From Bacteroidales bacterium (GTDB lineage Bacteria > Bacteroidota > Bacteroidia > Bacteroidales > G3-4614): a DNA stretch of 32,813 nt. The stretch is from positions 1 to 32,813 of the forward strand of contig JAFYPQ010000004.1 of assembly GCA_017559955.1 (NCBI GenBank), read 5' to 3'. A model generated the notes under the pieces. It was not told the DNA's origin. It searched no databases and saw only the letters and a list, made by a program, of their open reading frames with translations. The position numbers and the translations under genes were made by a program. Shown in pieces: positions 8,655-15,047 of this stretch (the stretch's first letter is position 1; each line of letters opens with the position of its first letter).

Positions 8655-8662
8655 CGAAGATA
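8655..8662 (-). promoter_or_regulatory. Candidate -7 element of the tsaB operon
   Basis: CGAAGATA on the + strand reads TATCTTCG on the minus strand, one base off TAnnTTTG. The same TATCTTCG variant occurs upstream of yicC and of the phosphoesterase gene. No clear -33 TTG at the right spacing. Confidence 0.45.
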
Positions 8663-8758
8663 ATATTTTTTTTTCAGTTGTTAAATATTCTTTGGCATAT
8701 ATAAAAGCTCATTTAAAGATATTTATTTTAAAGTATATGCTATATGCATATTTATGTG

Positions 8759-8766
8759 TACCTTTG
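8759..8766 (+). promoter_or_regulatory. Candidate -7 element of the DUF5020 gene
   Basis: TACCTTTG fits TAnnTTTG and lies 18 bp before the ATG. A -33 TTG is not evident at the usual distance. Confidence 0.5.
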
Positions 8767-8783
8767 TTTAAAATTCACACATT

Positions 8784-9503
8784 ATGAAAAAATTATTTTT
8801 AACTCTTGTTTTTGCTGTGGCATCTTTTAGTTTGTTTGCTAAATTAAATGTTCAGATGCACTATGATTTTGGTAATGTTGCTTATGGCAACCAACTTTCT
8901 AATCGTCCTCACTTGACTGCTACTATCGAGAACTTTACTCCCGACAGATTTGGTAGTACTTACTTCTTTATTGATGGTAATTTTGGTGGCAATACAATGA
9001 AGAGTGCATATGCAGAGTTTTCTCGTGAGTTCTGTTTCTGGAAAGCTCCTGTTGCTATCCACATTGAGTATAATGGTGGTTTGCAAGAAGGTTTTGGTTA
9101 TGATGATGCTTACCTTGCCGGTATTGCTTATAACTGGGCAAGTGCCGATTTTAGCAAAACTTTCTCGGTGCAAGCGTTATACCGTTATGTTGCAAGACAA
9201 GAGAAAGGTTATAAACACAACTGGCAGGTGACTGCAGTTTGGGGTATCAACTTTGCCAAAGGTTTGTGTACATTCTCGGGTTATGCCGACCTAAACTTTG
9301 ACAAGAAATTGAACGGATATCTTATGTTTACTAGCGAACCTCAATTCTGGTTTAACCTTAATGCTTTGAAAAAGGTTAATGATAACATGAGATTGAGTAT
9401 TGGTACTGAGGTGGAATTGAGCCAAAACTTTATTTGGCCTACTGACGGTTTGAACAACCGTTTTTATGCTATTCCTACATTAGCTGCCAAATGGACTTTC
9501 TAA
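8784..9503 (+). CDS. DUF5020 outer-membrane protein (Tsx/OmpK-like barrel)
   Basis: 239 residues with a signal peptide of about 19 (MKKLFLTLVFAVASFSLFA). The mature chain is rich in alternating aromatic/polar strands (TYFFIDGNF, AYAEFSREFCFWK, YLAGIAYNW, WQVTAVWGINFA) and ends in an aromatic residue (AAKWTF). This fits an outer-membrane beta barrel of about 12 strands. It resembles the DUF5020 family of Bacteroidales, related to nucleoside-specific Tsx/OmpK channels (from memory of the family), so nucleoside uptake is a reasonable but unproven role. Codon use is strongly biased (many AAC, GGT, CGT), suggesting high expression. It stands alone between a candidate promoter and a terminator. Confidence 0.82.
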   Translation: MKKLFLTLVFAVASFSLFAKLNVQMHYDFGNVAYGNQLSNRPHLTATIENFTPDRFGSTYFFIDGNFGGNTMKSAYAEFSREFCFWKAPVAIHIEYNGGLQEGFGYDDAYLAGIAYNWASADFSKTFSVQALYRYVARQEKGYKHNWQVTAVWGINFAKGLCTFSGYADLNFDKKLNGYLMFTSEPQFWFNLNALKKVNDNMRLSIGTEVELSQNFIWPTDGLNNRFYAIPTLAAKWTF

Positions 9504-9522
9504 AAACAGATTTTGCTGTTTT
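9503..9522 (+). terminator. Short terminator after the DUF5020 gene
   Basis: AAAACAG and CTGTTTT form a 7-bp stem around a 6-base loop, starting at the last base of the stop codon. The T run is part of the stem, so efficiency is uncertain. Confidence 0.5.
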
Positions 9523-9548
9523 AGCACTGTTTTTACAAGAGATATTTG

Positions 9549-9556
9549 TATCTTCG
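9549..9556 (+). promoter_or_regulatory. Candidate -7 element of the yicC-gmk-nadD operon
   Basis: TATCTTCG, the TAnnTTTG variant also seen before tsaB and the phosphoesterase gene, 31 bp before the yicC ATG. No clear -33 element. Confidence 0.45.
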
Positions 9557-9587
9557 TACACTCAAAAGAAAAACTTAAAAGAAAATT

Positions 9588-10460
9588 ATGTTATACTCAA
9601 TGACAGGATACGGAAAGAGTGTTATTAAACTTCCTTCTCGTGATATTACTATAGAGATTAAATCGTTAAATAGCAAACAGTTGGATTTATCGGTTAGAAT
9701 TCCTTCTGTTTATTCTTCTATTGATGGAAGCATCAGAAGCAAAATTGCTAAACTTGTTGAACGTGGTAAGGTTGAATTTTCAATGAGAGTTGAAAATATT
9801 TCTTCATCGAATGGTGCTTGCGTGAATATTCCTGTTATTAAAAAGTATAAGGAGCAGATTGTTGATGCTGCCTCTGAAATTGGCGCAGTTGTTCCTGAGA
9901 ATTGGTTTGAGATTCTTTTGCGTATGCCTGAGGCTATCACTACTGAGGTGAAAGAGGTTGACGAAGAGGAAGAGGCAGCTATATTGGCAGGTGTTGACGA
10001 GGCTATTGAGGCTCTTTGCAAATTCAGAGAGCAAGAGGGTGCTATGCTACAATCGTTCTTTGAAAGCAAACTTCAAAACATCAGAGATTTGCTTAACAGC
10101 GTTGAGCCATACGAGAAAGAGCGTATTGAAAAGATTAAAGCTAGACTTATTGAGAATCTTGAAAAAATCAAAGAGGTTGATTATGATAAAAACCGCTTTG
10201 AGCAAGAGCTTATCTTCTATATTGAGAAACTTGATATCAACGAGGAAAAGCTACGTCTTGACAACCATTTGAAATATTTCAAAGAGACTATGGATGGCAA
10301 GCAAGGTCAAGGTAAAAAGCTTGGTTTTATTGCTCAAGAGCTTGGTCGCGAGATTAACACTATGGGTTCAAAAGCCAATAATGCAGAACTTCAACGTATT
10401 GTTGTGGAGATGAAAGATGAATTGGAACAAATTAAAGAGCAAGTTCTAAACGTCTTATAA
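9588..10460 (+). CDS. yicC: YicC/YloC family endoribonuclease
   Basis: 290 residues, the normal size. The start MLYSMTGYGKSVIKL carries the hallmark MTGYG, followed by ITIEIKSLNSKQLDLSVRIP. The C-terminal DUF1732 part is well preserved (LDNHLKYFKETMDG, GKKLGFIAQELGREINTMGS, KANNAELQRIVVEMKDELE). Members have been shown to be endoribonucleases acting on mRNA or small RNAs in E. coli and Bacillus; substrate here is unknown. It heads a five-gene operon; gmk starts 13 bp after its stop, and the yicC-gmk pairing is conserved across many bacteria. Confidence 0.95.
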   Translation: MLYSMTGYGKSVIKLPSRDITIEIKSLNSKQLDLSVRIPSVYSSIDGSIRSKIAKLVERGKVEFSMRVENISSSNGACVNIPVIKKYKEQIVDAASEIGAVVPENWFEILLRMPEAITTEVKEVDEEEEAAILAGVDEAIEALCKFREQEGAMLQSFFESKLQNIRDLLNSVEPYEKERIEKIKARLIENLEKIKEVDYDKNRFEQELIFYIEKLDINEEKLRLDNHLKYFKETMDGKQGQGKKLGFIAQELGREINTMGSKANNAELQRIVVEMKDELEQIKEQVLNVL

Positions 10461-10473
10461 TTGATTGTTAACT

Positions 10474-11043
10474 ATGAAAAGAGGAAAATTAATTATTTTT
10501 TCGGCTCCTTCAGGCTCGGGAAAATCTACTATAATAAACTACTTATTGGGGTGTAATTTGAATTTGGCTTTTTCTATTTCTGCTACATCGCGCGCTCCAA
10601 GAGGTAACGAACAAAATGGAGTGGAATACTTCTTTTTAACTCCCGATGAATTTAGAGCAAAGATTGCCAACGACGAATTTATTGAGTACGAAGAGGTGTA
10701 TAAAGATAACTTTTACGGCACTCTTAAGAGCGAAGTTGAACGTATCAGAGAGAATGGTATGAATGTTGTTTTTGACATTGATGTTGTTGGTGGTGTTAAT
10801 ATTAAAAACATTTTTGGAGACGAGGCTCTTTCGATGTTTATCATGCCTCCTAGCGTGGAGGAGCTCCGCAACAGACTTGTTGGCAGAAACACAGATAGTG
10901 CTGAGACTATTGAAAAACGTTTGGCTAAGGCTGAATATGAGATTGGCTTTGCTGATAAGTTTGACAAGGTTGTTGTTAATGATGATCTTGAAAGTGCAAA
11001 AGCCGAAGCTTTGTCAATTATTAAAGAGTTTGTTGAGAAGTAA
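10474..11043 (+). CDS. gmk: Guanylate kinase
   Basis: 189 residues from the ATG at 10474; the frame is open three codons further to a TTG at 10465, but MKRGKLIIFSAPSGSGKST is the natural N-terminus. The P-loop SAPSGSGKST has K17. GMP-binding residues lie in ISATSRAPRGNEQNGVEYFF and EYEEVYKDNFYGT. VVFDIDVVGG and RLAKAEYEIGFADKFDKVVVNDD are also typical. It phosphorylates GMP to GDP. Its stop overlaps the nadD start (TAATG), indicating translational coupling. Confidence 0.97.
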   Translation: MKRGKLIIFSAPSGSGKSTIINYLLGCNLNLAFSISATSRAPRGNEQNGVEYFFLTPDEFRAKIANDEFIEYEEVYKDNFYGTLKSEVERIRENGMNVVFDIDVVGGVNIKNIFGDEALSMFIMPPSVEELRNRLVGRNTDSAETIEKRLAKAEYEIGFADKFDKVVVNDDLESAKAEALSIIKEFVEK

Positions 11044-11624
11044 TGGAAATTGGTTTCTTCGGAGGGTCGTTCAACCCTATCCATATTGGTCATTTGATTA
11101 TTGCCGAGCATATATGCAACAATGCCGGATTGGATGAGCTATGGATTAGTGTTACGCCTAAAAATCCGTTGAAAGCCGATTCTTCTCTTTTGGATGAAAA
11201 GCATCGTGTGGAGATGGTAAAAAGAGCCATTGAGCGTTTTGATAAAATTAAATATTGCGATATTGAACTCTCTCTGCCTATCCCCTCCTATACTGCCAAT
11301 ACTTTAAGGGAGTTATGCAAGCGTTATCCTGAGCATAACTTTTCGCTTATTATTGGCGCAGATAACTGGTTGCTTTTTGAAAAATGGAGAGAGTATGATT
11401 TTTTACTGAATAACTTTAAGATTATTGTTTACCCTCGTCCGGGTTATGATATTGACATCTCTACCCTACCCAAGAATGTTACGTTATGTAACACTCCTAT
11501 AATAGGAATATCCTCAACAATGGTAAGAGATAGTTTTAAAGAAGGCAAACCTTCTTTATCGTACATAGCTCGTGAGGTCGGCGACTATATTATTGAAAAT
11601 AATTTATACATCTGTAACAGTTAA
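11043..11624 (+). CDS. nadD: Nicotinate-nucleotide adenylyltransferase
   Basis: 193 residues. It adenylates nicotinate mononucleotide in NAD synthesis. The nucleotidyltransferase motif GGSFNPIHIGHL at 7-18 carries the HxGH histidines H14 and H17. LIIGADNWLLFEKWREYD at about 102-119 is the typical NadD substrate segment, and ISSTMVR at 156-162 is the second adenylyltransferase signature. The ATG overlaps the gmk stop, and the DUF5063 gene follows 3 bp after the stop. Confidence 0.96.
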   Translation: MEIGFFGGSFNPIHIGHLIIAEHICNNAGLDELWISVTPKNPLKADSSLLDEKHRVEMVKRAIERFDKIKYCDIELSLPIPSYTANTLRELCKRYPEHNFSLIIGADNWLLFEKWREYDFLLNNFKIIVYPRPGYDIDISTLPKNVTLCNTPIIGISSTMVRDSFKEGKPSLSYIAREVGDYIIENNLYICNS

Positions 11625-11627
11625 AAT

Positions 11628-12197
11628 ATGGACGAATATGTTTATGGTAAAAACAGCGTTGAGTTTGTTACCGTGTGTGTTGAATATTGTGCTTTGATTG
11701 AAGGAGCAAATAATCAAGAAAGAGCAGACTTTATTGGTAAGGCTTCAAAAATATTACCTCTGTTATATATTAAAGCTTCTTTAATTACTCCCGAAGAGAG
11801 TTTTGTTGATTATCCCGAACGTTTTGTAAGTGAAGATCTGTACAATAATGTAAAGAGCGGAATTGAACAACTACTCGGACATAATGACGCATATCTTGAA
11901 GTTTTTATGGAGGGTATGCAATATAGCGATACGCCTATTACTGCTTTTATTTCGGAAGATTTAACAGATATATGGCAACCTATTCGGGACTTTTTAGAGA
12001 TATACCGATTAGGAGATGAAGATAATTCAAGAGCCGCATTAAGCGACTGTTTGGACGCTTTCAGAGAATATTGGGGACAAAAGTTAGTTAATGTATTGCG
12101 TCCACTACACTCGTTACTTTACAACTCAGATGCGTTGGAAGAGGGGGATGATTATGATGTAAATTTTAATAACGACGAGCTTTACAATGACTATTGA
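11628..12197 (+). CDS. DUF5063 domain protein
   Basis: 189 residues, acidic and mostly alpha-helical in appearance: NSVEFVTVCVEYCALIEGA, then KILPLLYIKASLI, SDTPITAFISEDLTDIWQPI and an Asp/Glu/Asn-rich C-terminus. No signal peptide or transmembrane segment. I recognise it as DUF5063, a Bacteroidota family usually found next to the exonuclease that follows. Here the two genes overlap by 11 bp, which suggests that the proteins act together, for example as an accessory factor for the nuclease. That is inference; no function is known. Confidence 0.82.
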   Translation: MDEYVYGKNSVEFVTVCVEYCALIEGANNQERADFIGKASKILPLLYIKASLITPEESFVDYPERFVSEDLYNNVKSGIEQLLGHNDAYLEVFMEGMQYSDTPITAFISEDLTDIWQPIRDFLEIYRLGDEDNSRAALSDCLDAFREYWGQKLVNVLRPLHSLLYNSDALEEGDDYDVNFNNDELYNDY

Positions 12198-12798
12198 TAA
12201 TAATATATCAACAAATAACTCAAAATCAGAACTTATTAAAATTTCAAAAGAGGATATTGCTTTGTTGGAAAATGATTTTTTCAACGGAAGAATAATTGTA
12301 GTTCAGTCGGCAGAGGAGGCTAAAAAGGCTATTGCATATCTATCGAATTTTAAAGTTGTTGGTGTTGATACAGAGAGTAAACCCTCTTTTAGAAAGGGTA
12401 AAAAAAACAAAATATCTTTATTGCAAATATCTACAAATGATTGTTGTTTTTTGTTCAGACTTAACAACATTGGCTTTATTCAAGATATTGCATCTTTCTT
12501 AGAGAACGAAAATATAACAAAGGTCGGGCTATCGCTTAAAGATGATTTTATAATGCTTCACGATATATCAAATTTTACTCCGAAAGCCTTTATTGATATT
12601 CAATCTATTATTGAAAATTATGGTATTGGAGATAAAAGTTTACAAAAGATATATGCTATTTTATTTGGCAAGAAGATTTCAAAATCTCAACGTCTTTCGA
12701 ATTGGGAAGCAGATATTTTAACCGATGCTCAAAAACGTTACGCTTCGACTGACGCTTGGGCTACTTTAAGAATTTATGAGAAGCTAATAAGCATTTAA
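12187..12798 (+). CDS. DEDDy-type 3'-5' exonuclease (RNase D/WRN-exonuclease-like)
   Basis: 203 residues. The DnaQ-like fold is intact: D61 and E63 in VVGVDTESKPSF (Exo I), D119/D120 in KVGLSLKDDF (Exo II), and Y185 with D189 in RYASTDAWATLRIYE (Exo III, Tyr form). The DEDDy set is that of RNase D, WRN exonuclease and DNA polymerase I proofreading domains. There is no HRDC or polymerase domain, so it is a stand-alone exonuclease acting on RNA or DNA ends. Its start lies inside the DUF5063 gene, and a terminator follows 30 bp after the stop. Confidence 0.92.
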   Translation: MTIDNNISTNNSKSELIKISKEDIALLENDFFNGRIIVVQSAEEAKKAIAYLSNFKVVGVDTESKPSFRKGKKNKISLLQISTNDCCFLFRLNNIGFIQDIASFLENENITKVGLSLKDDFIMLHDISNFTPKAFIDIQSIIENYGIGDKSLQKIYAILFGKKISKSQRLSNWEADILTDAQKRYASTDAWATLRIYEKLISI

Positions 12799-12827
12799 AC
12801 AAAAAAATGGTACTATAAACCAAAATT

Positions 12828-12870
12828 AAACCTACTATTCTACTGTTGTGTTAGATATAGTAGGTTTTAT
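12828..12870 (+). terminator. Intrinsic terminator after the exonuclease gene
   Basis: AAACCTACTAT (12828-12838) and ATAGTAGGTTT (12857-12867) form a perfect 11-bp stem with an 18-base loop, followed by TAT. The hairpin ends only 12 bp before the next ATG, so it may also act as an attenuator or translational block for the small downstream gene. Confidence 0.75.
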
Positions 12871-12879
12871 TATTTGGCT

Positions 12880-13071
12880 ATGAAAACTCATAACATTGTT
12901 ACTTTAATTCTTTGTGCGTACTTGGCTACAATGGCATATTGGGCAAGAGATTTAATATTGATAGATAATGACTTCTTTGAATACTTTTTTCTTTTAGCTG
13001 TCAGTTTAATTATTGTTATTATTCTAAGATATACCATCAAACTTAGAAACAAAAATAGAGATGACGATTAA
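12880..13071 (+). CDS. Small two-helix membrane protein, unknown
   Basis: 63 residues from the ATG at 12880 (an in-frame TTG two codons earlier is less likely). Two hydrophobic segments, about 6-28 (IVTLILCAYLATMAYWARDL) and about 34-51 (YFFLLAVSLIIVIILRY), are joined by an acidic turn (IDNDFFE). The C-terminus is charged (KLRNKNRDDD), giving a likely hairpin with both ends in the cytoplasm. I do not recognise the family. It lies between a terminator and the convergent phosphoesterase gene and has no visible promoter of its own, so expression would depend on read-through. The base composition resembles coding DNA, but the gene call is moderate. Confidence 0.5.
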   Translation: MKTHNIVTLILCAYLATMAYWARDLILIDNDFFEYFFLLAVSLIIVIILRYTIKLRNKNRDDD

Positions 13072-13095
13072 CCTTGATTGTAACGAGACGATATA

Positions 13096-13602
13096 TTATC
13101 TATTTTTCTCCTCTTCAAGTTCTATTACCTCTAAATTTTTAAATTCACTTCCGTCTATGGTAAAGCGTACTATTGTCCTTACTTTATGAAACCCATAAAC
13201 ACCCGCTGCCCCCGGATTTATATGTAACAAGTTTAAAGTTTTATCATACATAACCTTTAATATGTGAGAGTGTCCGGAGATAAATAGTTTTGGAGGATGG
13301 CGAAAAATATCAGGCATAACAGATTTATCATATCGCCCGGGATAACCTCCTATATGTGTTATCCAAACCGATACATCTTCGATATTAAACTTCTGATACT
13401 TGGCTGTTCTTAACCTGACATCTTGCCCATCGATATTGCCATACACTGCCCGAACAGGTTTTATTGCCTCTAATTTATCTAAAACTTCTGTTGAGCCTAT
13501 ATCTCCGCAATGCCATATCTCATCACACTCAGCAAAATATTTTTTATAACGTTCATCCCAATATCCGTGTGTGTCTGATAATATTCCTATTCGTTTTGCC
13601 AT
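13096..13602 (-). CDS. YfcE/MJ0936-type metallophosphoesterase
   Basis: 168 residues from ATG 13602. The frame is open 26 codons further up, but MAKRIGILSDTHGYWDERY is the natural start, and the extension would run through the candidate promoter. The calcineurin-like metal-site motifs are complete: D10 and H12 in LSDTHG, CGDIGS, YGNIDG, HIGGYPG and the GHSH pair. The family hydrolyses simple phosphodiesters in vitro; physiological substrate unknown. Its 3' end is convergent with the small membrane protein and its 5' end is divergent from the antiporter. Confidence 0.92.
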   Translation of the reverse strand: MAKRIGILSDTHGYWDERYKKYFAECDEIWHCGDIGSTEVLDKLEAIKPVRAVYGNIDGQDVRLRTAKYQKFNIEDVSVWITHIGGYPGRYDKSVMPDIFRHPPKLFISGHSHILKVMYDKTLNLLHINPGAAGVYGFHKVRTIVRFTIDGSEFKNLEVIELEEEKNR

Positions 13603-13619
13603 AAGTTTATATTTAAGTG

Positions 13620-13627
13620 CGAAGATA
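13620..13627 (-). promoter_or_regulatory. Candidate -7 element of the phosphoesterase gene
   Basis: CGAAGATA on the + strand is TATCTTCG on the minus strand, 18 bp before the ATG. It supports the shorter start at 13602, since the longer frame would need transcription from further upstream. Confidence 0.45.
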
Positions 13628-13669
13628 ATGTTTAATTTTATTTCGAATAGTGCATTCACTGCTTTTTTG

Positions 13670-13677
13670 TAACTTTG
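13670..13677 (+). promoter_or_regulatory. Candidate -7 element of the antiporter gene
   Basis: TAACTTTG fits TAnnTTTG and lies 30 bp before the ATG. No TTG at 19-21 bp upstream. Confidence 0.45.
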
Positions 13678-13707
13678 CAACCGTTTTAATAATTAATTAA
13701 GTAATAT

Positions 13708-14667
13708 ATGGATATAATTATTTCGGTTGTTGGCTTTATTGCCGGTATTGCCATTATTCTATATGGAGCAAACTTTCTTGTACGAGGAGCATCAGCTCTT
13801 GCCCGTAAATTTAAAATCAGCGAACTCATTATTGGTTTAACAATTGTGGCTTTGGGAACATCTTTACCTGAGTTGGTTATTAGTGTAGGTTCTGCTATTA
13901 AAGGTTCTTCGGGTATTGCACTTGGTAATGTTGTAGGTAGCAATATATTTAACACTATGCTTATTTTAGGAGTAACAGCTCTAATAACTCCTATTAGATT
14001 TAATGGTCGTATGTTATCTCGAGAATTACCATTCAACTTATTGGCATCGTTAGTATTGATTCTTGTTGCAGGGAGTATGGTTATAGGTGGTGAAGAAGAT
14101 GGATTTATCAGCCAATATAGCGGTATGATTCTTTTGTGTTTCCTTGCAATATTTATTCGCTACACATTCTCTATTCCTAATGATGATAGCAATAGTGAAG
14201 AGGTTGAACTACCACTCCCCATTTGGAAAATTGTTGTATTTATAATTGCAGGTTTGATTGCTCTTATTTTTGGAGGCAAAATGTTTGTAAGCAGTGCAAC
14301 AGAGGTTGCAAGAATGCTGGGTATGAGTGAGGCTATTATTGGCATTACAATTGTATCGGCAGGTAGCTCGTTGCCAGAACTTGCAGTATCTGTTAATGCC
14401 GCACGCAAAGGAAATGTTAGCATTGCATTAGGTAATGTTTTAGGTAGCAACATTCTTAATATATTCTTTATTTTAGGTTGTAGTGCATCAATAACTCCAA
14501 TATCACTAAATGGTTTCAGCCCAATTGATTTTTTTGTTCTTTTAGCTGCATCTGTTTTGGTATATATCGTTGGTAAGTTTGGTGGTAAGAATGTTATAAA
14601 CCGATACGAAGGTGCTATTCTTACCTTAGGATATATTGCTTATACGGTTTATCTTATTACTAAATAA
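13708..14667 (+). CDS. yrbG: Calcium/sodium antiporter (CaCA family, YrbG-like)
   Basis: 319 residues, about ten hydrophobic helices. Two inverted alpha-repeats are clear: GTSLPELVISVGSAIKGSSG followed by ALGNVVGSNIFN (E55), and GSSLPELAVSVNAARKGN followed by ALGNVLGSNILN (E224). The two glutamates are the ion-coordinating residues of the CaCA superfamily. The two halves are joined by a short acidic cytoplasmic loop (NDDSNSEEVE at about 158-167). The protein probably expels Ca2+ in exchange for Na+ across the inner membrane. Monocistronic, with a terminator downstream. Confidence 0.95.
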   Translation: MDIIISVVGFIAGIAIILYGANFLVRGASALARKFKISELIIGLTIVALGTSLPELVISVGSAIKGSSGIALGNVVGSNIFNTMLILGVTALITPIRFNGRMLSRELPFNLLASLVLILVAGSMVIGGEEDGFISQYSGMILLCFLAIFIRYTFSIPNDDSNSEEVELPLPIWKIVVFIIAGLIALIFGGKMFVSSATEVARMLGMSEAIIGITIVSAGSSLPELAVSVNAARKGNVSIALGNVLGSNILNIFFILGCSASITPISLNGFSPIDFFVLLAASVLVYIVGKFGGKNVINRYEGAILTLGYIAYTVYLITK

Positions 14668-14703
14668 TTAATTAGAAATGAGAAATTAGGAATTAGGAAT
14701 TTT

Positions 14704-14735
14704 GCCTATTAGACTATGGTTTAATAGGCTTTATT
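14704..14735 (+). terminator. Terminator after the antiporter gene
   Basis: GCCTATTA and TAATAGGC form a perfect 8-bp stem with a 10-base loop, followed by TTTATTT. It overlaps the end of a 22-bp repeat module (14684-14705). Confidence 0.75.
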
Positions 14736-14753
14736 TATATTAAAAATAACATA

Positions 14754-14783
14754 TTGAAATATTAAAACTTTTTAATAATTTTG
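14754..14783 (+). promoter_or_regulatory. Promoter of the small RNA
   Basis: TTG at 14754-14756, exactly 19 bp, then TAATTTTG at 14776-14783, a full Bacteroidota promoter. The expected start is near 14789, and no reading frame begins before 15048. Confidence 0.75.
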
Positions 14784-14788
14784 CAGTG

Positions 14789-14986
14789 ATGAAGTAGATC
14801 TTCATGACATTTATATATTTATAGCGTTTTGCTATTGTCATTTGCTCTAAAAAACTACCACCTTTTGAAAGCATACAAAGACAATAGGCACTTAACGCCT
14901 ACGCTTTGCGTGGGTTGTGCTTATCTTGTATGCGGGTATGTGGTAGTACCTTTAGAGCGTGATAGCCAACTCACGCTTTCTTTATT
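14789..14986 (+). ncRNA. ssrS: Structured small RNA, probably 6S RNA (Bacteroidales-1-like)
   Basis: About 200 nt between a consensus promoter and an intrinsic terminator, with no credible reading frame. It folds as one long interrupted rod. The closing part is GCTCTAAA (14844-14851) with TTTAGAGC (14951-14958), and CTACCAC (14855-14861) with GTGGTAG (14940-14946). A central bubble follows (CTTTTGAAA / GGGTAT). The apical part is GCATACAA (14871-14878) with TTGTATGC (14926-14933), GCAC with GTGC, and a tip CCTACGC-TTT-GCGTGGG. Closing stem, large central bubble and terminal stem are the architecture of 6S RNA, which binds RNA polymerase as a promoter mimic. An additional 5' hairpin (ATGAAG/CTTCAT) precedes the rod. 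Alternative: an unrelated sRNA or a long leader of the BspA gene. The structure is seen directly; the 6S identity is inference. Confidence 0.62.
14956..14986 (+). terminator. Terminator of the small RNA
   Basis: AGCGTGA (14956-14962) and TCACGCT (14971-14977) form a 7-bp stem, then TTCTTTATTT. Its 5' arm overlaps the last three bases of the RNA's closing stem. A second copy of GCGTGAG at 14994-15000 could pair with CTCACGC at 14970-14976 instead and disrupt the terminator. Confidence 0.7.
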
Positions 14987-15047
14987 TAGTTATGCGTGAG
15001 GTTAAAAACGAATTAAATTAACTTATGTATAACTAAAATAAATCTGT

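Noticed and set aside
14881..14960. Leader riboswitch for the BspA-like gene
   Set aside because: The structure has its own promoter and ends in a terminator before the gene, and it matches no ligand-binding class I know; a free-standing RNA fits better.
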